DNA of 64,000 bases from positions 1-64,000 of the forward strand of contig NZ_FOMK01000005.1 in the NCBI RefSeq assembly GCF_900112615.1, in the 5' to 3' direction. The position numbers and the translations under genes are program-made. The notes below the pieces were generated by a model. It made no database searches. It saw only the letters and a program-made list of their open reading frames with translations, and was not told the origin of the DNA. How positions within the stretch are numbered: the stretch's first letter is position 1; each line of letters begins with the position of its first letter. Source of the stretch: Chitinophaga sp. CF118. GTDB lineage: Bacteria; Bacteroidota; Bacteroidia; Chitinophagales; Chitinophagaceae. Positions 18,806 to 25,127 of this stretch are shown here, in pieces.

Positions 18806-19020
18806 TTATTTTTTGGTGGTCTTACTTCGTGGAATGGCAGGTAGCCAAAGTACGTCTTTAAAATTTAATATTTTATCATCCTTTACATTGATACCTTCCT
18901 GTTCCGGTAATTTTCTCACTGTTCATTGCCCAGCCTACCACCCGGGAAGGGCATGATACCGGCAGCTTCTGCAATAGCGCCATATGTGATCACCTTGCCT
19001 TTGGGGAGCTGCCTGGCTGC
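18806..19020 (-). pseudogene. Relic of an MGMT-family (alkyltransferase-like) gene
   Basis: Seen in three frames. Frame 1, about 19020-18960: AARQLPKGKVITYGAIAEAA, the winged-helix core of MGMT/ATL proteins. Then, after a frame change near 18950: SRVVGWAMNS, the next conserved block. Then a third frame from about 18917: RKLPEQEGINVKDDKILNFK followed by DVLW, the usual C-terminus, ending at a TAA at 18806-18808. The first 10-15 residues and about 35 residues between GWAMNS and the C-terminal block (which hold the PCHRV or PAHRV motif) are missing. The gene is therefore 5'-truncated, frameshifted and internally deleted. Family members recognise O6-alkylguanine in DNA. The 65-residue open frame at 18916-19113 is only part of this relic fused to out-of-frame sequence. 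Confidence 0.82.
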
Positions 19021-19021
19021 A

Positions 19022-19216
19022 TTACTCTTTTTTGTTTTGCCGGCGGGCAAGGAGTTCTTCTCTTTTGGGTGTTGGTACATTTTCATATGCGTATGGACAA
19101 TGTTTGCAGCCATTTCCGCAACAATGGCCCCGTTTAAGGTGATAAACTTCTGTCAGTACCACATATCCGTCTTCATTATAATAGAAGTCAATCCCCTCCA
19201 CCAACGGTTGCTTCAT
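19022..19216 (-). CDS. DUF5522 small cysteine-containing protein
   Basis: 64 residues with a conserved cluster of four Cys and one His (GHCCGNGCKHCPYAYENV, residues about 31-48), which suggests metal binding. The opening GIDFYYNEDGYVVLTEVYHL is typical of the DUF5522 family. The start overlaps the end of trmB by 29 bp. The stop is directly followed by the MGMT relic; relatives are often found near alkyltransferase or tRNA-modification genes, so the neighbourhood is probably old. Function unknown. Confidence 0.82.
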   Translation of the reverse strand: MKQPLVEGIDFYYNEDGYVVLTEVYHLKRGHCCGNGCKHCPYAYENVPTPKREELLARRQNKKE

Positions 19217-19895
19217 CAGATGGTAATTTTATTGTACGCCAGTCCAGCGGGGTTCCTGGCAGTGCAAATTTAAGAAACCTGATGGTACGTCCGTCTTCCA
19301 GGTGCATACCTTCATAATAGGTTTTTATCTGTAGCAGGGGTGGTATTTCAGTGAGTGCATATACATCCGGAATGTTTTCTATCAGCGTACAACCACTAGC
19401 CTCGATCACTTCTTTTGTGAATTCATACAGTTCCGGTGAGTCCGTTTTCAGGTTGATAGTTCCTCCAGGTGCCAGTAATGGCTGGTATAATTGCAGAAAC
19501 TTAGGGTGTGTAAGCCTTTTTTTTGCTTTTGAATTGCGCAGAAAGGGGTCCGGGAAGGTGATCCAGATCTCTGCTATTTCGCCCGGGGCAAAATAATTGT
19601 TCAGTTTATCTATCTGTGTACGGAGAAAAGCAGCATTGTTGATTGATTCGTCCAGCGCCGTTTTGGCTCCGCGCCATATACGGTTTCCTTTAAGGTCTAC
19701 ACCAAGAAAGTTTCTTTCAGGGTACCTGCGGGCAAGACCTACAGTATAATCTCCCTTTCCGCAGGCCAGTTCAAGCGTAAGCGGATGGTTGTTTTTAAAG
19801 AATGCAGGCCATTGTCCCGGCATGTTTTCCGGGTAGATGAGCACATTCGGGAATGTTTCAATCTCTGCGAATCGTATTAATTTCTTATGTCCCAT
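19188..19895 (-). CDS. trmB: tRNA (guanine-N7)-methyltransferase
   Basis: 235 residues. SAM-binding motif LELACGKGDYTVGLA (near 39-53), FLGVDLKGNRIWRGA, IWITFPDPF (catalytic region), KKRLTHPKFL and LKTDSPELYEFT are all present, as in TrmB. The enzyme methylates G46 of tRNA variable loops in the cytoplasm. A perfect -7 box TACTTTTG (minus, 19901-19908) ends only 5 nt before the ATG, suggesting a leaderless mRNA. The 3' end overlaps the DUF5522 gene by 29 bp. Confidence 0.95.
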   Translation of the reverse strand: MGHKKLIRFAEIETFPNVLIYPENMPGQWPAFFKNNHPLTLELACGKGDYTVGLARRYPERNFLGVDLKGNRIWRGAKTALDESINNAAFLRTQIDKLNNYFAPGEIAEIWITFPDPFLRNSKAKKRLTHPKFLQLYQPLLAPGGTINLKTDSPELYEFTKEVIEASGCTLIENIPDVYALTEIPPLLQIKTYYEGMHLEDGRTIRFLKFALPGTPLDWRTIKLPSDEATVGGGD

Positions 19896-20242
19896 TGGCG
19901 CAAAAGTAAATTATTTCTTTATTTCCTGTGGATGGTGAAAAAAAGCAAAAGTATTCCATTATAGCTCTGGAAACCTTTAAAACGGAAAAAATGAATCCGT
20001 GGAAAGTCTTTGCCATGTTCAGATACAGAGAGATAAAGCATATATAAAGCATATGTGAAGCATATATAAAGCATAAATAAACCATACTTATAGAGATATG
20101 CAATGTATATGCTTCATATACACTTTAGCTATACTTTTCACGTACAACATAGCATTTACCAGAGAGTATCAGTACTCTGAACAGATCATTAAACAGTAAA
20201 AAAAGAGGGAGAATAGGAGGGATTGAAAAGATATATAAACAA
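19896..20242. other. Gene-free stretch between trmB and the tRNA-like gene
   Basis: AT-rich, with no supported coding sequence; a 72-residue frame on the minus strand (19885-20103) is hydrophobic low-complexity caused by the repeats. It holds the trmB promoter box at its left end and the 11-bp repeat cluster at 20035-20089. Confidence 0.5.
20035..20089. repeat. Five imperfect 10-12 bp tandem repeats (AAAGCATATAT)
   Basis: Units start at 20035, 20046, 20058, 20068 and 20079, reading AAAGCATATAT, AAAGCATATGTG, AAGCATATAT, AAAGCATAAAT and AAACCATACTT. The spacing is close to one helical turn. A related GTATATGCTTCATATAC palindrome-like word follows at about 20105-20122. Confidence 0.75.
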
Positions 20243-20275
20243 AACAGCCTGTAAGTTATTAACTTACAGGCTGTT
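20243..20275 (-). terminator. Intrinsic terminator of the tRNA-like gene
   Basis: A 16-bp perfect inverted repeat (20243-20258 with 20260-20275). On the minus strand it ends in GTTTTGTTT and begins 9 nt after the 3' acceptor end of the RNA. Confidence 0.82.
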
Positions 20276-20283
20276 CATTAAGC

Positions 20284-20424
20284 TGTAGGGGAAGGAGTCG
20301 AACCTTCACGAGGCAGTTAGCCGTAGCACAAATAAGATTAGTGGTCAACCCATTATGCTATGTTTATCCTGAACTCCCCACCCTCGAGACAAGAGGGCAT
20401 GTCTGCCAGTTCCATCACCCCACA
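20284..20424 (-). tRNA. tRNA-like RNA: Leu-type body, GUC anticodon, 73-nt variable arm
   Basis: Read on the minus strand from 20424. Acceptor TGTGGGG pairs with CCCTACA (7 bp, one G-U). D arm ATG-(GAACTGGCAGA)-CAT has the layout of bacterial tRNA-Leu. Anticodon stem CCCTC/GAGGG encloses loop TTGTCTC, so positions 34-36 read GUC (Asp codons) and position 37 is U, which is unusual. T arm GAAGG-TTCGACT-CCTTC is canonical. Between anticodon and T stems lie 73 nt instead of the 10-24 of class II tRNAs; they can pair as GGGG/CCTC, AGTT/AACT, TAGCA/TGCTA and an inner TGG-GTTGA-CCA hairpin. CCA is not encoded. It has its own promoter (20495-20526) and terminator. It is not tmRNA, since a full D arm is present. 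Amino-acid identity and function are uncertain. Confidence 0.68.
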
Positions 20425-20494
20425 ATTTTAAAGAACATGTTATTCAGTGCCGTTTCCTTTAGATAAAAGCGCCTTTTGAACAACTATTATGATG

Positions 20495-20526
20495 CAAATC
20501 TAAAGACATAACTATTTTTTTGCAAA
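20495..20526 (-). promoter_or_regulatory. Promoter of the tRNA-like gene
   Basis: On the minus strand TTTG (20526-20523), 20 nt, then TAGATTTG (20502-20495): a full Bacteroidota -33/-7 match. Transcription would start near 20489, leaving a leader of about 65 nt to be removed by RNase P. Confidence 0.72.
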
Positions 20527-20574
20527 TTTTTCAAGAAAAATTTTTGAAATTTCGAAATTTTTCAAATATTTGCA
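20521..20574. promoter_or_regulatory. Nested palindromes between the tRNA-like gene and the Lrp-family gene
   Basis: An outer TGCAAAT/ATTTGCA inverted repeat (20521-20527 and 20568-20574) encloses TTTTTCAAGAAAAA and a central near-palindrome TTGAAATTTCGAAA plus TTTTTCAA (20544-20565). The left arm covers the -33 box of the tRNA-like promoter. Lrp-family proteins bind such AT-rich symmetric sites and often autoregulate, so this is a likely operator of the gene at 20610. Confidence 0.5.
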
Positions 20575-20609
20575 TGTAGTTTTAATACATTCAAAAACAA
20601 ATTGTAAAA

Positions 20610-21077
20610 ATGAGCCACAATTTGAATATTGACAAACTAGATTTGCAGATCATCAGTGAAATGATGCATAATGCAGAAATCTCCTACGCTGACCTCGGGA
20701 AGAAACTTTTCGTTTCCGGTGGTACGATCCACGTTAGAATGAAGAAGCTACAAGAGCTGGGTATCGTTAAAGGTACAAAATTACATGTAGATCTGAAAAT
20801 GATCGGCTATGATGTAATTGCCTTTATTGGTATTTATCTCGAAAAGAGCTCTATGTACGATACGGTGGCTAAAGAACTGCGTAAAATTCCGGAAATGGTC
20901 CGGCTTAACTATACCACGGGCAGCTACAGTATGTTTGCCGAGATTATTTGTAAAGATATAACCCAGTTAAGGAGGATCCTGCATGATGAGTTGCAGAAAA
21001 TAAAAGGTATTGAAAGAACCGAAACCCTGATTTCCCTGGAAGAAAGTTTCTACAGAACTATTAATGTTGTAGAATAA
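20610..21077 (+). CDS. Lrp/AsnC-family transcriptional regulator
   Basis: 155 residues. The N-terminal helix-turn-helix (about 8-55: LDLQIISEMMHNAEISYADL, then LFVSGGTIHVRMKKLQELGI) is followed by an RAM/AsnC ligand-binding domain (70-150, GYDVIAFIGIYLEKSS and RLNYTTGSYSMFAEIICKD). Such proteins sense amino acids or related metabolites as octamers. It is 95 bp upstream of tryptophan 2,3-dioxygenase in the same direction, with a hairpin between, and divergent from the tRNA-like RNA. Control of one or both neighbours is a reasonable inference. Confidence 0.93.
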   Translation: MSHNLNIDKLDLQIISEMMHNAEISYADLGKKLFVSGGTIHVRMKKLQELGIVKGTKLHVDLKMIGYDVIAFIGIYLEKSSMYDTVAKELRKIPEMVRLNYTTGSYSMFAEIICKDITQLRRILHDELQKIKGIERTETLISLEESFYRTINVVE

Positions 21078-21110
21078 GGATTACAGGTTACCCATCTTTT
21101 ACCTGCTGTT

Positions 21111-21144
21111 GGCATTCCCGGTTTTTTCTCAAACCAGGAATGCC
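21111..21144 (+). terminator. Hairpin between the Lrp-family gene and tryptophan dioxygenase
   Basis: GGCATTCCCGGTTT pairs with AAACCAGGAATGCC (13 of 14 positions). No T-run follows, so it may be an attenuator or RNA-stability element rather than a simple terminator. Confidence 0.5.
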
Positions 21145-21172
21145 GGAAGTAGACAATTCATTAATTTACTGC

Positions 21173-22099
21173 ATGGTTACAACTGAAATTGCCGAGAAAA
21201 TTAAGCGGCTGGAAGAAAAGTATGCCGCTATGGGTCAGGATATGTCATCCTACCTGGACGGACTTATCTACGCTGATTTCCTTACCTACTGGGATTATAT
21301 CCAACTGGATGTATTATTAAATCTGCAACATCCCCGTACGCCTATTCCCGATGAGAACATCTTTATCATTTATCACCAGATCACAGAACTCTACTTTAAG
21401 CTCACTTTACAGGCTATTGACCAGATCTGTTCTGCTCCCGAACTAACTGCCACCATCTTTAAAACGCAGATCAGGCGAATCAATAATTATTTCCGCAACC
21501 TGATCAATTCTTTTGAGATCATGGTAGATGGGATGGATAAAGATCAGTTCCTGCAATTCCGGATGGCTTTATTACCGGCCAGTGGGTTTCAGAGCGGACA
21601 ATTCCGTAAAATAGAGATCTGCTCTACCCAATTGGTGAATCTGGTATATGAATCACAGCGGGAAGCACTGAAGGGTTCCGAAACAGGTACAATACTTGAA
21701 AACATCTACTGGCGCAGCGGAGCTACCGAACTGGCAACAGGAAAGAAAACACTTACCCTCCGGCAGTTTGAACAGAAGTATATGGACGAATTCCTGTTAC
21801 TTGCTACCCGTTACAAACCCTGCAATATGCAGTTGCGCTACAAACAGCTGCCGGCAGCAGAGCAGGAAGAACTGATTCCTTTACTGAAAGAGTATGATCT
21901 GAATATCAATGTGAGATGGCCGTTAATGCATTATAAGTCTGCCGTGAGATACCTGAACAGGAAACCTGAAGATATTGCGGCTACCGGTGGTACCAACTGG
22001 CAGCAATACCTTCCTCCAAAGCATAAACGGATTGTGTTCTTCCCTGAAATCTGGACGGAAGAAGAAATGAGTAACTGGGGCAAAATGGCTTTTGAGTAA
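21173..22099 (+). CDS. kynA: Tryptophan 2,3-dioxygenase
   Basis: 308 residues from ATG 21173. An ATG at 21140 would lie inside the right arm of a strong hairpin, so the later start is preferred. Family blocks: TYWDYIQLDVLLNLQ, DENIFIIYHQITELYFKLTL, the substrate region PASGFQSGQFRKIE, and MHYKSAVRYL with the expected haem-ligand His, followed by ATGGTNWQQYLPP as in Bacteroidota members. The enzyme opens the indole ring of L-tryptophan to N-formylkynurenine with O2 and haem, the first step of kynurenine or NAD synthesis. No other kynurenine gene is adjacent. The upstream Lrp-family gene is a candidate regulator. Confidence 0.88.
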   Translation: MVTTEIAEKIKRLEEKYAAMGQDMSSYLDGLIYADFLTYWDYIQLDVLLNLQHPRTPIPDENIFIIYHQITELYFKLTLQAIDQICSAPELTATIFKTQIRRINNYFRNLINSFEIMVDGMDKDQFLQFRMALLPASGFQSGQFRKIEICSTQLVNLVYESQREALKGSETGTILENIYWRSGATELATGKKTLTLRQFEQKYMDEFLLLATRYKPCNMQLRYKQLPAAEQEELIPLLKEYDLNINVRWPLMHYKSAVRYLNRKPEDIAATGGTNWQQYLPPKHKRIVFFPEIWTEEEMSNWGKMAFE

Positions 22100-22213
22100 G
22101 GCCGGAAAGGATTTTAGGTAAAGTATTGTAAATAAGGCTGGGAAAGGCTATAAAGTTTTGTGAAAACTCCTTTTGGGGATGCTTAACTATTTATATAATT
22201 AAACTATTTTTCA

Positions 22214-22221
22214 TAAGTTTG
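22214..22221 (+). promoter_or_regulatory. -7-like box upstream of the DUF4290 gene
   Basis: TAAGTTTG in an AT-rich region, about 140 bp before the start at 22363. No well-spaced TTG was found upstream, so support is partial. Confidence 0.35.
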
Positions 22222-22362
22222 CATGGAACGGTTGCTTTCACATATTAAGATTAACTTACCCTAGATACAATAGATGTTCTTCTTTAGCTGTTTTGCTTTG
22301 TGAATGCGCGAGCATGACTTACCTTTCAAAATTACATTAATACTATTTTTTTAAATTGCGAT

Positions 22363-23097
22363 ATGGAATACAATACCACCCGTAACCATCTGATCATGAA
22401 GGAGTATGGAAGAAATATCCAGAAGATGATCGAATATGTGCTGACTATAGAGGATAGAGATGTTCGTCAGGGTCATGCAATGTCACTGATAGAACTGATG
22501 GGTACGCTGAATCCTCACCTGCGCAATGTGGAGGACTTCAGACATAAACTATGGGATCACCTTTTTTTAGTATCCGACTTTAAACTGGATGTGGATTCCC
22601 CTTATCCTATTCCTACAGCTGAAACATTAAGAGCTAAGCCGGATAAGCTGCCTTATCCTAAGAAATATCCACGTAACCGTCACTTTGGCAAGAACCTGGA
22701 AATGGTGATAGACAAAGCGATCAGTGAGCAGAATCCTGAGAAAAAAGAAGGGTTTACCCAGTGCGTAGGTAATTACATGAAGCTGGCTTATAGCAACTGG
22801 CACAAGGAAAGTGTACATGACGATGCTATCAAAACAGAACTGAGTTCTATTACAAACGGACAACTGGAATTTCACCCTGTCTATAATCCTCACGCTAAAA
22901 GTCTCGCGGTAGAAGTACCTGGTCCTAACTTCAATACAAACAGTGAGTACCAGCGCCTTACCGGTGCAGCAAGCAGCAGCACTCCCAAACGCAAAAGCTT
23001 CCAGCAGAATAAATTCAAGAGCAATAGCGGCAAGAGTAACAGCAATAAGCACAGCAGTAACAATAACAACAAATACAATAAAAACAGGAACAAGTGA
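22363..23097 (+). CDS. DUF4290 family protein
   Basis: 244 residues. The first 180 form the Bacteroidota DUF4290 domain (MEYNTTRNHLIMKEYGRNIQ, LIELMGTLNPHLRNVEDF, PYPKKYPRNRHFGKNLEMVI). The last 45 residues are a low-complexity tail rich in Ser, Asn and Lys, probably disordered. The stop overlaps the GTG start of murA (GTGA), so the two are translationally coupled. The pair DUF4290-murA is common in the phylum, which hints at a role in envelope synthesis, but the function is unknown. Confidence 0.9.
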   Translation: MEYNTTRNHLIMKEYGRNIQKMIEYVLTIEDRDVRQGHAMSLIELMGTLNPHLRNVEDFRHKLWDHLFLVSDFKLDVDSPYPIPTAETLRAKPDKLPYPKKYPRNRHFGKNLEMVIDKAISEQNPEKKEGFTQCVGNYMKLAYSNWHKESVHDDAIKTELSSITNGQLEFHPVYNPHAKSLAVEVPGPNFNTNSEYQRLTGAASSSTPKRKSFQQNKFKSNSGKSNSNKHSSNNNNKYNKNRNK

Positions 23098-24401
23098 GTA
23101 GTGCTTTTGAAGTAAGAGGAGGCAACCGCCTTAAGGGAGAAATTGTGCCCCAGGGAGCCAAAAACGAAGCTTTACAGATTGTTAGTGCTGTTTTACTAAC
23201 CCCGGAAAAGGTGACTATCAGTAATATTCCGGATATTCTGGATGTAAACCTGCTGATAGAACTGCTGGGAGATATGGGTGTTAAGATAAAGAGGATCAGC
23301 CGGGATATCTGTGAGTTCCAGGCAGATGAGATTGATCTTCCTTATATTGAAAGTGCTGACTTTAAAAAGAAATCAGGTCGTTTAAGAGGATCTGTAATGA
23401 TAGCCGGACCATTACTGGCGCGCTTTGGAAAAGCATATATCCCAAAGCCCGGTGGTGATAAAATCGGCCGTCGCAGGCTGGATACCCACATTATCGGTTT
23501 TGAGAAACTGGGTGTACAGTTTGTATATGATACTGACGATAACTACTTCCGGCTGGAAACAAAAGGACTGAAAGGAGCATATATGCTGCTGGATGAACCA
23601 TCTGTTACCGGCACTGCCAATATAGTAATGGCAGCTGTAATGGCGGAAGGTATTACTACAATATACAATGCCGCCTGTGAGCCTTACCTGCAACAGTTGT
23701 GTAAGATGCTCAACAGTATGGGGGCAAAGATCAATGGAGTAGGTTCTAACCTGTTGACCATTGAAGGAGTTAGTTCTTTAAAAGGATGCAGTCATACTAT
23801 GTTGCCTGATATGATCGAAATAGGATCTTTCATCGGGCTGGCAGCAATGACGCAGAGCGAAATCACCATCAAGAATGCTGGTGTGGAGCATCTGGGTATT
23901 ATACCTGAGAAATTCCGTCAGCTGGGAATTCAGCTGGAAATCAAAGGGAATGATATTTATATTCCTTCTCAGGATTTCTACGAAATTCAGACCTTCCTGG
24001 ATGGTTCTATCTTAACTATTTCGGATCATCCGTGGCCGGGCTTTACACCCGATCTGCTCAGTATTGTACTGGTAGTGGCCACGCAGGCAAGAGGCAGTGT
24101 GATGATCCATCAGAAAATGTTTGAAAGCCGCTTATTCTTTGTGGACAAGCTGATTGATATGGGCGCACAGATCGTTTTGTGCGATCCGCACCGTGCAGTT
24201 GTGATAGGTATGGGGCGTCAGCATTCTTTACGTGGTATTACCATGTCTTCTCCGGATATACGTGCAGGTGTATCATTGCTGATAGCAGCGCTGAGTGCAG
24301 AAGGGAAGAGCACTATCCAGAATATTGAACAGATAGACCGCGGTTATCAGTATATCGACGAACGGTTGAGGAAACTGGGAGCCGATATTAAAAGAATATA
24401 G
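23094..24401 (+). CDS. murA: UDP-N-acetylglucosamine 1-carboxyvinyltransferase
   Basis: 435 residues from a GTG start that overlaps the preceding stop. EPSP-synthase-like fold with PQGAKNEALQIVSAVLLTPE at the N-terminus, SGRLRGSVMIAGPLLARFG, and the active-site loop PKPGGDKIGRRRLDTH. There the usual nucleophilic Cys (E. coli Cys115) is Asp122. MurA transfers enolpyruvate from PEP to UDP-GlcNAc, the first committed step of peptidoglycan synthesis. Asp at this place is catalytically competent in other bacteria and prevents alkylation by fosfomycin, so intrinsic fosfomycin resistance is expected. Confidence 0.96.
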   Translation: MSSAFEVRGGNRLKGEIVPQGAKNEALQIVSAVLLTPEKVTISNIPDILDVNLLIELLGDMGVKIKRISRDICEFQADEIDLPYIESADFKKKSGRLRGSVMIAGPLLARFGKAYIPKPGGDKIGRRRLDTHIIGFEKLGVQFVYDTDDNYFRLETKGLKGAYMLLDEPSVTGTANIVMAAVMAEGITTIYNAACEPYLQQLCKMLNSMGAKINGVGSNLLTIEGVSSLKGCSHTMLPDMIEIGSFIGLAAMTQSEITIKNAGVEHLGIIPEKFRQLGIQLEIKGNDIYIPSQDFYEIQTFLDGSILTISDHPWPGFTPDLLSIVLVVATQARGSVMIHQKMFESRLFFVDKLIDMGAQIVLCDPHRAVVIGMGRQHSLRGITMSSPDIRAGVSLLIAALSAEGKSTIQNIEQIDRGYQYIDERLRKLGADIKRI

Positions 24402-24480
24402 TTTAATAGCCGCAGGCTACGGACTGCAGAAGTAATGTTTAAGTGATTCTTCCGGTTTGTAGCCTGCAACTATTTACAGT

Positions 24481-25041
24481 ATGAACAAGATTATTATTAT
24501 TACAGCACCATCCGGAGCAGGTAAAACTACTATTGTTAAAAAGTTGCTGGCAGAGATGCCGCAACTCGCTTTTTCTATTTCTGCCACTACACGGATTGCA
24601 AGAGATACGGAGGTAGACGGGCAGGATTATTACTTTCTTACACAAGAAGATTTTCACCAGAAAATAGATAATAACGCTTTTGCCGAATACGAAATGGTAT
24701 ACGCCCATAAGTATTACGGAACCCTGAAAACTGAATTACAACGTATCTGGGATAATAACCAGGTACCAATGGTTGATATTGACGTAAAAGGCGCATTGTC
24801 CATCAAGGAGAAATATCACGATGCCGCATTGGCCATTTTCATAGCCCCCCCCACTTTAGATACATTACGTGTACGCCTCAGCGAACGTGGAACAGAAACA
24901 CAGGCCTCTCTTGAAGAACGTTTGGGGAAAGCCCGTTACGAACTGTCTTTTTCCCATGAATTTGACGAAATCGTAGTAAACGACGAACTTGAAAGGGCAT
25001 ACGTGGAGGTAAAAGCGCTTGTGCAGGCGTTTCTGAAGTAA
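24481..25041 (+). CDS. gmk: Guanylate kinase
   Basis: 186 residues. P-loop TAPSGAGKTTIVKKL at 8-22, GMP-binding SISATTRIARDTEVDGQDYY, and VDIDVKGALSIKEKY are all in place. It phosphorylates GMP to GDP with ATP. It follows murA by 79 bp; an inverted repeat GCAGGCTAC/GTAGCCTGC (24412-24420 and 24459-24467) without a T-run lies between them and may act as a processing or attenuation hairpin. Confidence 0.95.
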   Translation: MNKIIIITAPSGAGKTTIVKKLLAEMPQLAFSISATTRIARDTEVDGQDYYFLTQEDFHQKIDNNAFAEYEMVYAHKYYGTLKTELQRIWDNNQVPMVDIDVKGALSIKEKYHDAALAIFIAPPTLDTLRVRLSERGTETQASLEERLGKARYELSFSHEFDEIVVNDELERAYVEVKALVQAFLK

Positions 25042-25087
25042 CATATAGTGGTTCGGACCAATCTTTGCATAAGGTTGGCGGAACTTA

Positions 25088-25117
25088 TTGTGTGGATTTG
25101 AAATTCCTTTACTTTTG
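25088..25117 (+). promoter_or_regulatory. Promoter abutting the CorC-family gene
   Basis: TTG (25088-25090), 19 nt, TACTTTTG (25110-25117): a full -33/-7 match. The ATG at 25128 is only 10 nt beyond the box, so the mRNA would have a leader of a few nucleotides at most. Confidence 0.7.
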
Positions 25118-25127
25118 TCATTTATTT

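Noticed and set aside
18916-19113. A 65-residue protein ending in an alkyltransferase-like segment
   Set aside because: The first half is the DUF5522 gene read out of frame and the second half only one piece of the broken MGMT relic.
20284-20424. tmRNA
   Set aside because: A full D arm, anticodon stem and canonical T arm are present, and there is no tag-peptide frame or tmRNA-type acceptor.
20260-20610. Integration site of a genomic island at the tRNA-like gene
   Set aside because: No integrase gene or direct repeat of the RNA 3' end was found, and neighbours are core genes.
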